8,384 bases of DNA, from NCBI GenBank assembly GCA_030040115.1, contig JASHUH010000502.1, positions 1-8,384 on the forward strand. Direction: 5' to 3'. This document shows, one piece after another, positions 1 to 6,367 of the stretch. The translations under genes were made by a program, and so were the position numbers. This DNA comes from Acidobacteriaceae bacterium (lineage in GTDB: Bacteria > Acidobacteriota > Terriglobia > Terriglobales > Acidobacteriaceae). Every line of letters begins with the position of its first letter. Position 1 is the first letter of the stretch. The notes beneath the pieces were generated by a model. The model was given only the letters and a program-made list of their open reading frames with translations. It was not told the DNA's origin and searched no databases.

Positions 1-18
1 CACTGCCGATGCCCCCGG

Positions 19-438
19 TCACAATTCACCCTTCCCGCCGGCCTCTACCAACTCGATGGGGACCGGATCGCTCCCCCTAATCCACGCAATGCGCCGGCCG
101 TTGAAGGCGACCGCTGGCACAGGCTTTCGCAGCAAAATCAGCCCCATCGCCCGTAGACGCGCTATCTCAAGATCGAGCTCCGCCGTGCGATAACACAGGT
201 GGTTCAATCCACCTCCCTTGTCCAAGGCTGCGGAAAGGCGGCTGTTCGGCCCCGCCGGCGAAATCAGTTCCAGATAGCAGCTGTCGCCGGGAAGACGAAA
301 AAACTGAACCATCGCCGTCTGCACCGGGTCGTGAATGACGGGAGAAGCAACCTCGTAGCCGAACTGTTCCCGGTAGCGGGCGCTTTCCGTCTCGATATGA
401 GCTACGAGATAGCCGACATGATGAAGAGAAAGGCTCAT
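19..438 (-). CDS. VOC-superfamily protein, methylmalonyl-CoA epimerase-like
   Basis: This 139-residue protein has the paired beta-alpha-beta-beta-beta layout of the vicinal oxygen chelate (glyoxalase/epimerase) fold. Visible family signatures are LHHVGYLV at residues 5-12, YLELISP at 55-61, GGGLNHLCY at 75-83 and PIELVE at 127-132. Likely metal ligands are H7, Q45, H80 and E129, by analogy with methylmalonyl-CoA epimerase. The length matches the usual 130-150 residues of that family. Its position as the last complete gene of a polysaccharide locus, downstream of a sugar methyltransferase, suggests that it acts on a sugar or on an acyl substituent rather than in propionate metabolism; that is inference. 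The ATG at 436-438 has no strong ribosome binding site. The TGA at 19-21 leaves only 18 bases of window beyond it. Exact substrate unknown. Confidence 0.86.
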   Translation of the reverse strand: MSLSLHHVGYLVAHIETESARYREQFGYEVASPVIHDPVQTAMVQFFRLPGDSCYLELISPAGPNSRLSAALDKGGGLNHLCYRTAELDLEIARLRAMGLILLRKPVPAVAFNGRRIAWIRGSDPVPIELVEAGGKGEL

Positions 439-776
439 AGACCAAGCGACGCTTCAATTGTGCTTAAAACATGACCAGCAAATGAGGAGATTTCGCGCAT
501 AGGCAAGGACAGGCATGTCCCGAGACCACAAAGTGCGCAACGCATAGTATTCGTTGATCGGTCGATTGTCCTGCAGGGCGGGAGAAAGGTCATGAGATTG
601 TCTATTCGGATGCATAGTTTCCTATACCCCTCATCTCCATCGCATCGCACCGCGCCGCGACCCGCGGCCTTGCAATGCCAGCCTTCCGTCAAAGGCTCGC
701 GGCGCAGAATAGCGTCTATAGATGGTTCGGGCAGACTCTTTTGCGATTGGCAGCTATCGCGCGTCGGCGCCGCGTC
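439..776. other. 338-bp gap between the methyltransferase and VOC genes
   Basis: No full-length gene is visible here on either strand, although the flanking genes are closely packed. On the minus strand the gap holds a 53-codon ORF at 454-615 that looks like the tail of a lost protein (listed separately). It also holds an 85-codon ORF in another frame (435-692, TTG start) whose composition is not protein-like. The stretch directly downstream of the methyltransferase stop (616-776) has no recognisable product. I see no convincing terminator, promoter or tRNA. The simplest reading is decayed coding DNA left by gene loss. Confidence 0.55.
454..615 (-). pseudogene. Short ORF with DNRPINEYYALR motif, likely C-terminal gene remnant
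   Basis: This 53-residue frame runs from ATG (613-615) to TGA (454-456), only 15 bases upstream of the VOC start codon. Residues 16-27 read DNRPINEYYALR, followed by TLW and a hydrophobic tail. To my recollection, D-x-R-P-x-N-E-Y-x-x-L-R is typical of the extreme C-terminus of spermidine-synthase-like and related membrane or aminopropyltransferase-like proteins. That assignment is from memory and tentative. The composition looks far more like real protein than the competing frames in the same gap. An AGGA lies 4 bases before the ATG, so it may still be translated. No in-frame upstream extension exists, because a TAG and a TGA precede the start. It is best read as the surviving 3' end of a deleted gene, and less likely as a genuine small protein. 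Confidence 0.4.
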
Positions 777-1607
777 CTACATGCCGCTGTGATCGAGAAA
801 TCCGGTATGGTCGTTATAGCGAGGATGCTCGAAAAAGTGCGCGATGAACATGCCCGCAAGCCAACGATGCTGAAAGAATCGCGAGCAGGCCAGCGCCGTG
901 ATCGCGTCGATTTTCGCGTGCGCATGCGCGGCGTTCCACTCCCGCACCGCAAGTAACTCGCCCAAATACCGGCTCGTAAAGATCACATCGTCCAGGTAGG
1001 TGTACACGCGTGGAAGCAGGTATTCCGGTTCCCGCTCGAAAATCCTGAGCGCATTCACCGTCGAGTGGTAAAGGTCCACGTCAATGGCCACGAAACCCAA
1101 AGGCACCCGTGAAGGTTCGGCGCACCATTTAGGCACTGTTTCATTTACGTCTCCCACGATGAGCGTTGCGCGCTTGAGTCGCTTCCTCACGCCTTCCGCC
1201 TCATAGGCGAATTCGCCCGTCTGCCATTTGTACGGAAGGTCACGATAGTCTCTGAGCGGGGGAAGGCCTCGGCCGGTGTCAAACCCAAAAACTTGAATGG
1301 CAACGCCAGTCAACTTCTCCACCTCCTCCGCAATCTTCTCCAACGCCACCAACCCGTTGCCCCCCGCGACTCCGAACTCGATAACGGAAATCCGGGGAAC
1401 GCCCAGCATTCTCGCCTCTTCGGCTGCGTGAAACACGCCATATGCGTAATGCGGGCGCGGAAAGATATCGAAAGTTAAACGCAGCCGAAAAGAGCCGATG
1501 GGAAGACGGAGCCACAATTGTCGGAGGGCCAGCGATGGCCTCATCAAGCAGGCGAGCAAGCGGTATTGAAATTCTTCGTGGGGCGCTCGATAAATCGCGG
1601 TCTTCAT
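777..1607 (-). CDS. TylF/MycF-like SAM-dependent methyltransferase
   Basis: This 276-residue class I methyltransferase probably O-methylates a sugar of the surface glycan using S-adenosylmethionine. SAM-binding motif I is IEFGVAGGNG at residues 76-85. FDTGRGLP at 109-116 corresponds to the FDTFEGLP-type signature of the macrocin O-methyltransferase (TylF/MycF) group. AIDVDLYHST at 174-183 and YLDDV at 204-208 carry the acidic residues (D175, D177, D206, D207) that bind the divalent metal in that family. About 70 residues precede the SAM domain and are not recognised. The ATG at 1605-1607 has no close ribosome binding site; a GGAAGG lies about 21 bases upstream, and a TGA excludes a longer start. 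M22 is an alternative start. It follows the Wzy-like gene by 112 bases, so co-transcription is likely. Confidence 0.86.
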   Translation of the reverse strand: MKTAIYRAPHEEFQYRLLACLMRPSLALRQLWLRLPIGSFRLRLTFDIFPRPHYAYGVFHAAEEARMLGVPRISVIEFGVAGGNGLVALEKIAEEVEKLTGVAIQVFGFDTGRGLPPLRDYRDLPYKWQTGEFAYEAEGVRKRLKRATLIVGDVNETVPKWCAEPSRVPLGFVAIDVDLYHSTVNALRIFEREPEYLLPRVYTYLDDVIFTSRYLGELLAVREWNAAHAHAKIDAITALACSRFFQHRWLAGMFIAHFFEHPRYNDHTGFLDHSGM

Positions 1608-1719
1608 GGCTTTGAACTGGTGACTCGGATTCCTTCCTCATACAACAGGTTCCGGCCGAGAGGTCAGAGAACGATCACCTCAACCATCATTGCGCTTTTC
1701 ATACTCTTATCCTCGCTGG

Positions 1720-3105
1720 TCAGCGCTCCAGCCCGACGCCGCCTTGCAATGTTTTCCTCTGATAAAAGCCCAGCGGCGCACCATACCTGTAAACAGCGCG
1801 GATAGATTTCCTTCGATGCGGCATTAGCCAGAAAAAGAGCGCAAATGCCGAAAGATTGTAGAGGCCTTGACCTCCGACAATGGTGTTACCCACCGGGAAT
1901 TGAAAGATAGTAAAAACCAAATACATGTAAAACGGCACGGTGCCAAAGTCGCCCTTTTTGCATCGCAGCCACATTCTCTGCGCTAGAGCCCCCAGGGCCA
2001 ACATGTAAAATGCGCCGAACCAGCCGAAGTCGCTGAACACCGGCCCAAAAAAGGATGTGAACACGCCCATACGCACGGTCACATCGGACCAGAGTTCGGC
2101 CGGGCTCTCCCAGCCCAGAAAGAAAGCTAAGAACTTGTAGTAGGCGTTAAAGCTGGCCGCGCCCCAGATATGGAGCGGAGGCGCATTCTGATACTGGTAG
2201 ACAAATTCGAAAATGCCGTGCAGGTAGTATTGACACGACGCCAACACCGCAAAGGCCACGTCTCCGACCGGCCCGGGGCTGTGCTGCATGACTTGGCCAA
2301 TCCATTCCTGCGGTTGCACGGTGAAGGCGTATCCGGAGGAATATACCGAGTCGAGCGGGGTCATGTCCATCGCTTTCAGTCGGTTGTTGAAAATCGCTGT
2401 GCTTAGCGCCAGCATCCCGATGCCGGCAGCCACCACGAGAGCGATGTGCCGAGCGGTGATCCTGAGTTTGTTCAGATAAGTCAAGTACATGAAGTACATA
2501 ACTAGGTACATGAATGTCATCGCCCTTCTTCCGGCGACCAGAACGCTGGTTAGAACTGGGATTAGAAAAACTACATGAGTAATTAACCTTTGAGCCCGCT
2601 TGGCTAAACCTCTTTGCTTCAGCAGCTGATAGGTGAAGGGGGCCAAAAGGCAGGCTGGCATCACGACCGCGCAAACAATCGACACCGGGTTGGGACCTAC
2701 GGAATCGAGGTCGCTTGCGCGTTCCAGCGCCGTGCTGGAAAAGCTGACTCCGCGAACAATAAAGGTGTCGACGAGCTTCAATGCAGCCCCAATGATCGCC
2801 GCAATGATCACAATTCTATGGATTCTTAGCAACTGCTGATCGGAAAGGAAATCTCCAGGCGCGCCGGGGGTTACGGAAAGATCGCGCGGGCCTTGGGCGA
2901 GAATGCAGCCGCAGAAGAATGCAAAATACGAGAATGCGATATACAGGTAAGGCGCGAGGGATTGCTGGGTTATCACGGTGACCGGCGCCAGAATAAATAT
3001 GATGAGGTACGTCGCAATGCCAAGTGTTGCCACGCGCACCGGTCCCATCGCGTCAATCGACGGTCTTTTTCGCACATCCGAGATAGTACCTGCAGCAGGC
3101 GCCAT
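1720..3105 (-). CDS. Wzy-like oligosaccharide repeat-unit polymerase
   Basis: This 461-residue integral membrane protein has about ten to twelve hydrophobic segments, starting near residues 23-45 and 50-70, with others around 96-116, 142-160, 174-192, 196-212, 219-239, 343-378 and 390-428. A long loop between the middle segments (about 240-340) matches the large periplasmic loop of O-antigen and exopolysaccharide polymerases. Typical features are AGRRAM at 191-196, YYLHGIFEF at 293-301 and FGPVFSDFGWFG at 353-364, which resemble the O-antigen polymerase (Wzy/EpsG-type) families. Such proteins join lipid-linked repeat units at the periplasmic face of the inner membrane. Sequence conservation in this class is weak, so the call rests on topology, these motifs and the glycan neighbours. 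The start codon at 3103-3105 has no good ribosome binding site; M20 is an alternative. An O-antigen ligase is the main competing identity. Confidence 0.8.
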   Translation of the reverse strand: MAPAAGTISDVRKRPSIDAMGPVRVATLGIATYLIIFILAPVTVITQQSLAPYLYIAFSYFAFFCGCILAQGPRDLSVTPGAPGDFLSDQQLLRIHRIVIIAAIIGAALKLVDTFIVRGVSFSSTALERASDLDSVGPNPVSIVCAVVMPACLLAPFTYQLLKQRGLAKRAQRLITHVVFLIPVLTSVLVAGRRAMTFMYLVMYFMYLTYLNKLRITARHIALVVAAGIGMLALSTAIFNNRLKAMDMTPLDSVYSSGYAFTVQPQEWIGQVMQHSPGPVGDVAFAVLASCQYYLHGIFEFVYQYQNAPPLHIWGAASFNAYYKFLAFFLGWESPAELWSDVTVRMGVFTSFFGPVFSDFGWFGAFYMLALGALAQRMWLRCKKGDFGTVPFYMYLVFTIFQFPVGNTIVGGQGLYNLSAFALFFWLMPHRRKSIRAVYRYGAPLGFYQRKTLQGGVGLER

Positions 3106-3160
3106 ATAGTTGAACTGTAAGTGCGTCTCCCTTTGCGAAAAGCCGATCCGACAGCGGCGA

Positions 3161-4534
3161 TCAACGCCGGTGTCCGTTACAGGAAAGCCGACGCTCCTCG
3201 CTTCTACTTAGAAGCGTGGGAATGAGTTGGCCAAAAGCGTCGACCAGAAGCTTGCGATTTTGCGGCGAACTTAACTCCGGTTCCGAAAACGGGTCGTGAA
3301 CGATTCCCGGATAACTTTCCGCATAAAGACGCGCAGCAAATTTCATTACTTCCTGCTCGTCGTGCATGGCCAAACTTCCCCGCCCTATTTCTCTAACCAC
3401 GGCTCCGAGCTCCGCTGGCGAAGCAAGATAGTGGCATCCGGCAAGATCGTTATTCCGGGAACGAATCAAAGTCGCGCACGGTTTCCGCGCGAAGATACAT
3501 TCGATCGCCACCGTCCCGGTCACGGTCACGATCAAATCGGCGTTCTGAAAAGCTTCCCGCATCATTGTTCCCGAAGCAAGCGGCACGATCCCGTCGCCAT
3601 GCGCCACCATGTCCAACAGGGTGGCGCCCAGCTCGAGTCCCGGCTTGGGATTCGGCTTGATGAAGAGAACCGCATCTTCACCGACCGCTTTCGCCATGGC
3701 GTCGATCAATGCGGGCTGATCGCTGTAAGGTCGGCCCCACACGTCCACGCTCGCCTCCGGCTGCTTATGAAGGGGAAAAAGCACGCGCAGCCTCTTCTCG
3801 CTCTTCATCCGCTCCACGCTCTGAGCCAACCGGTCCCACCGCTCGAGACCCCGCTGCACAGTTCGCCGCTCGCTCAACTTCTTGATCGGCGGCGGCGAGC
3901 AATAGCGCTCTCCGCGCGTGTACTGAAAAGCTTTGTAGGCCCAGTCTCGCCATTGCTTCCAGGCCCCATTGCTCCCAAAGCCGGAACCGGCAAGCTTCAT
4001 ATAATCGGGAACAATATCAAGACGGGCAAGTTGGCGCGCGAACCTGCTCAACTCTTCTTCACTCGGAACTTCCCCGCTGCCGCCAACCACATCGAGCGTG
4101 TCGAACTCGCAGCAGACAAACCGTCCAGTGGGGTACCTGGCGGAGGTGGGCACAATATAGCGGATGCCGCAGTCGCGGCATGCCTCCACCGTAAGTAACT
4201 CGTAAAATTGACTCGCCTCCCCGATTACAATTTCCGGTTCGAGCTCTGCAAGAGCACGGCGTATTTCCCGGTCGTAATGGACATAGTGATCCGCCGTCAA
4301 TCCGTAGTAACGGATTCGCCGATCGGCTGCAACGATATGTGCAAAACGCGGCTCAACGGGGAACAAATCCTGGCGACGCGGATACGGTAGCAGGCGCGCC
4401 GGGCCCTCCCGCGGCGCAAAGCCGTGGTTCATCACCAGCCACGATACGGTATGGCCCTGATCCCGAAGACCGGCAGCGATTATCTCCCAAACTTTTGTGC
4501 GATGCCTGTTTTCCAGGAAAAGAATATGGCTCAT
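3161..4534 (-). CDS. GT-B capsule/surface-carbohydrate biosynthesis protein
   Basis: This 457-residue soluble protein has a two-domain GT-B-like layout. The N-terminal part begins with a beta-strand MSHILFLEN and GHTVSWLVM. The C-terminal part carries PLHKQPEAS at residues 254-262, FIKPNPKPG at 291-299 and ADLIVTVTGTVAIE at 332-345. The order PLH-x-QPE, then a lysine-proline segment, then TGT followed by an alanine/glutamate helix is characteristic of the capsule polysaccharide biosynthesis / surface carbohydrate family related to KpsC/KpsS Kdo transferases. A nucleotide-sugar transferase role in chain assembly on the cytoplasmic face is likely; donor and acceptor are unknown. It starts at ATG 4532-4534 with a GGAG about 11 bases upstream, and is followed after 55 bases by the Wzy-like gene. 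No transmembrane segment is visible. Confidence 0.78.
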   Translation of the reverse strand: MSHILFLENRHRTKVWEIIAAGLRDQGHTVSWLVMNHGFAPREGPARLLPYPRRQDLFPVEPRFAHIVAADRRIRYYGLTADHYVHYDREIRRALAELEPEIVIGEASQFYELLTVEACRDCGIRYIVPTSARYPTGRFVCCEFDTLDVVGGSGEVPSEEELSRFARQLARLDIVPDYMKLAGSGFGSNGAWKQWRDWAYKAFQYTRGERYCSPPPIKKLSERRTVQRGLERWDRLAQSVERMKSEKRLRVLFPLHKQPEASVDVWGRPYSDQPALIDAMAKAVGEDAVLFIKPNPKPGLELGATLLDMVAHGDGIVPLASGTMMREAFQNADLIVTVTGTVAIECIFARKPCATLIRSRNNDLAGCHYLASPAELGAVVREIGRGSLAMHDEQEVMKFAARLYAESYPGIVHDPFSEPELSSPQNRKLLVDAFGQLIPTLLSRSEERRLSCNGHRR

Positions 4535-4636
4535 GTCAAAACTCGCTCCGCGGCCTGCAAAGCTGGTCGAGCAGGGCTCTTTTCCAGCAAATTCCGCCTA
4601 CCTCTTACACAGCAAGAACCAATTTATCGTTTCATC

Positions 4637-6079
4637 TCAGGATTCCGATGGCGGATTTAGACCGTGCTTCTCTCTGCGCGGCATGATGATGCCCGCCGCG
4701 GCAAGCAGGCAGAGGATCGGCATGAGCGGAAGTCGAAACCGCGCGTCTGGCGTGACGGTTCCAGCGACCGCATAGACGGCGCAGAAGTAAATCGCGACTC
4801 CCAAGAGCAGCCAGAGACCTGCGTCACGTAGGTCGAGGTGCATGATTCCACGAGCAGCTAACAGGTACAAGCCGGCAAGCACGAGGGCAAGGATCAGCTC
4901 TGCGGTGGTTCTTGCAGGGTGAGTGTGAGCGAGTTGGAGTGCCCACCGCATCGACCCAAGATCGGCAAAGCTATTATTGGGAGCGCTTTTCGCGCGAACC
5001 AGGAGCCGATCGAACGATTGCGCGCCAGGACTGAACAGCATGTTCGATAGATTCGCCAGGCACGTCGAGCGTAGGTAGGTCCCGAAATGCGAACGAACAA
5101 TATGAATTGCGCTGGCGCGTATGAACGCTAATCGCTGAGCTTGGCTCCAATTGACCTGCTCTGGATGCACCGCCGTGTACCCATCTTCGAGGTATTGTTG
5201 CCCGCTGTTACCCACAAACGAGGTGTAACCCAACCCTTGTAGTACAGCCGAAAAATCTTTGTGTTCCGCTTTGGCCAACACATCGCCCGCCTCATAGAAG
5301 TAGAGATTTACTTCCGAGATGCTGCAAAACCCGCCGTAACCAGTTTCGACTCGGTTTCGGATTTGCCAGGCCGCCAGCCAGGGGACGAGGCTGACCAACA
5401 GCACGGCGGGCGCTTTCCAGCGCAGGCCGGGCACGCGTGCAAATACGACAACCAATCCAACCACAAGAGCAAGTGGAAGATAGTAAACAACCGGCTTTGC
5501 AAATGTGGCCGCTGCGAGGCTCAGTCCTGAGATTGCCAGGGCGCACAAGCGGCGGTGGCGCAGAAATACTACAAAACGCTCCATGCTGAGGAGCAGAAGC
5601 GCGACGAACAGCGTTTCGGCCAATAGCGCCACGGAACTGGCGATTGAAGTTGGCTCGAATGCAAAGATCCAAGCTCCTGCAATCGCAATCCGATCATCGC
5701 CAAAGACGGCCTTACCGAGTCTCCATACAAGAATTACGGAAACGACGGAAAGGATCACGTTGGCCGCCGCTGCCACGGGGGCGCCCGGCAAAGAGGTGAG
5801 CGCAAGAAACAGGGAATAGCCGGGTGTACGCAGCAGGTCCGGGACACCATCGGCTACGAACCTTCCGTGCATTAACAGGTTACGCCCCGGTATCAGATAG
5901 CCTGCGGTGTCAGCTTTGCTGAGCGAATCGGAACCAACCCGAACAAGCGCGGCGGCCAGCAGGCCGAAACGAACCACTGCGGCTGCGATAACCGGACCGG
6001 CGAGCCTCGGGGTCCACCAACCCGTTGCGGGCGCAGCTTTCGCAACTGTTTTAGGCAGCGGAGCGGTCAATTCTGTCAT
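4637..6079 (-). CDS. GT-C membrane glycosyltransferase (ArnT/PMT-like)
   Basis: This 480-residue polytopic membrane protein resembles the dolichyl/undecaprenyl-phosphate-sugar-dependent GT39/GT83 (PMT, ArnT) transferases. After the first membrane segment (about 26-47) the first periplasmic loop has the acidic D57 in KADTAGYL and then RTPGYSLFLA at 84-93, a hallmark of the group. AETLF at 154-158 supplies the conserved glutamate, and ATFAKP at 191-196 and DARFRLPLMP at 445-454 are further signatures. The segment 245-385 is a hydrophilic periplasmic domain with no recognised motif. Such enzymes take a sugar from a polyprenyl phosphate carrier and transfer it outside the cytoplasm, which pairs well with the family-2 transferase encoded just upstream. 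An AAGGAG sits 7 bases before the ATG. The start overlaps the stop of a methylase-like fragment by ATGA, implying translational coupling. Confidence 0.86.
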   Translation of the reverse strand: MTELTAPLPKTVAKAAPATGWWTPRLAGPVIAAAVVRFGLLAAALVRVGSDSLSKADTAGYLIPGRNLLMHGRFVADGVPDLLRTPGYSLFLALTSLPGAPVAAAANVILSVVSVILVWRLGKAVFGDDRIAIAGAWIFAFEPTSIASSVALLAETLFVALLLLSMERFVVFLRHRRLCALAISGLSLAAATFAKPVVYYLPLALVVGLVVVFARVPGLRWKAPAVLLVSLVPWLAAWQIRNRVETGYGGFCSISEVNLYFYEAGDVLAKAEHKDFSAVLQGLGYTSFVGNSGQQYLEDGYTAVHPEQVNWSQAQRLAFIRASAIHIVRSHFGTYLRSTCLANLSNMLFSPGAQSFDRLLVRAKSAPNNSFADLGSMRWALQLAHTHPARTTAELILALVLAGLYLLAARGIMHLDLRDAGLWLLLGVAIYFCAVYAVAGTVTPDARFRLPLMPILCLLAAAGIIMPRREKHGLNPPSES

Positions 6080-6086
6080 GGTCTGG

Positions 6087-6092
6087 CTCCTT
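6087..6092 (-). promoter_or_regulatory. Ribosome binding site of the GT-C gene
   Basis: AAGGAG stands 7 bases before the ATG at 6077-6079. It lies inside the coding frame of the methylase-like fragment, so ribosomes ending that fragment release next to this start, which supports coupling. It also fixes the GT-C start, because a TAA closes the GT-C frame a short way upstream. Confidence 0.75.
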
Positions 6093-6097
6093 CGTGA

Positions 6098-6110
6098 CGG
6101 CCCGTGGCCG
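6098..6110 (-). other. Small perfect hairpin downstream of the slip site
   Basis: CGGCC and GGCCG form a five-base-pair GC-only stem around a three-base loop, beginning two bases after the U-rich heptamer and ending just before the AAGGAG of the GT-C gene. The spacing is shorter than the five to eight bases typical of frameshift stimulators. It could alternatively only modulate access to the ribosome binding site. Confidence 0.4.
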
Positions 6111-6111
6111 A

Positions 6112-6118
6112 GAAAAAA
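6112..6118 (-). other. Candidate -1 slippery heptamer U UUU UUC
   Basis: In the frame of the methylase fragment the codons read CTT TTT TTC, which gives the heptamer T TTT TTC, a classical X XXY YYZ slip site. After a -1 slip the ribosome reads CTC GGC CAC and stays open through to the GT-C start codon, in the GT-C frame. A perfect hairpin follows two bases later. Whether slipping happens is unknown, and a seven-base homopolymer may also be a mutational or sequencing hotspot. Confidence 0.35.
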
Positions 6119-6201
6119 AGAGCATTATCCGCATTTCGGTCAGCATAGGCGCCGCCGAACTTGCCAACCCAAAACTCCTCTTGCTCAGTCGCAAAAGTCA
6201 T

Positions 6202-6367
6202 GAACCTTTTCCTCACCATCCGCCGCCTCGACGCCGGATCGCGGCCAGCGCGCGGTTCAACTCCCGCGAGCGCACGAACGAAGCTCCCGCCCCCGCTGGC
6301 GCCGCCACGCCTCTATTGAGTAGCACTCGGGCCTGCCTTGCGATCGGTTGCGCCGAACCGAACGCGC
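6202..6367. other. Gap between GT2 stop and methylase fragment
   Basis: This 166-base GC-rich interval carries the ribosome binding site of the methylase fragment (GAGGA, 6210-6214) at its downstream end. Otherwise I see no supported gene, terminator or promoter in it. Short arginine/alanine/glycine-rich frames occur but match nothing I recognise. Confidence 0.5.

Larger units (their letters stand above)
6076..6201 (-). pseudogene. Truncated pseudaminic acid biosynthesis-associated methylase
   Basis: This 41-codon frame from ATG 6199-6201 carries TEQEEFWVGKFGGAYADRN at residues 5-23. This closely matches the N-terminal signature of the pseudaminic acid biosynthesis-associated methylase family as I know it (TEQE-x-FW-x-G-x-FG-x-x-Y-x-x-RN). 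NALFFS at 26-31 resembles the next conserved block (N-x-ALFS) with several residues lost between. Similarity then stops, and ten unrelated residues lead to TGA at 6076-6078, inside the GT-C start. The family is normally about 200 residues, so the SAM-binding domain is missing. A GAGGA lies 8 bases before the ATG, so the fragment can probably still be translated. A methylase for a pse sugar fits with pseB nearby. It is either a dead remnant from replacement of the gene's 3' part or a retained leader peptide coupling translation into the GT-C gene. Confidence 0.68.

Noticed and set aside
1..18. Possible start of a further minus-strand gene (GTG at 1-3 preceded by GGGGG)
   Set aside because: Only 18 bases remain beyond the VOC stop, so neither the start nor any product can be judged.
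435..692. 85-codon minus-strand ORF whose stop overlaps the VOC start by ATGA
   Set aside because: It starts with TTG, is rich in cysteine and arginine without any recognisable motif, and the competing frame at 454-615 looks far more protein-like. An ATGA overlap arises automatically in any open frame there.
1608..1719. Twelve-codon frame MKSAMMVEVIVL just after the Wzy-like stop, with AGGA upstream, and a following frame containing GRNLLYEEGIRV
   Set aside because: Too short to support, and no homology is recognised. It could be another decayed piece, but nothing distinguishes it from chance.
3296..4198. 300-codon plus-strand ORF
   Set aside because: It lies wholly antisense to the GT-B surface-carbohydrate gene, is rich in H/R/S residues as expected of a shadow frame, and has no domain signature.
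4535..4636. Open minus-strand frame ending at the ATGA of the GT-B gene (RRNLLEKSPARPALQAAERVLT)
   Set aside because: No proper start codon with a ribosome binding site and no recognisable family. The RNLL string shared with other gaps is too short to call a repeat.
6098..6119. Hairpin next to a seven-base A/T run as a possible intrinsic terminator
   Set aside because: On the minus strand the T-run precedes the hairpin. On the plus strand the hairpin is followed by A residues. Neither orientation gives a hairpin followed by a U-tract.
6213..6326. 37-codon minus-strand GTG-start frame between the GT2 gene and the methylase fragment (SRELNRALAAIRRRGGGW tail)
   Set aside because: It resembles a gene tail slightly, but it is arginine/alanine/glycine-rich as expected by chance in GC-rich DNA and I recognise no family.
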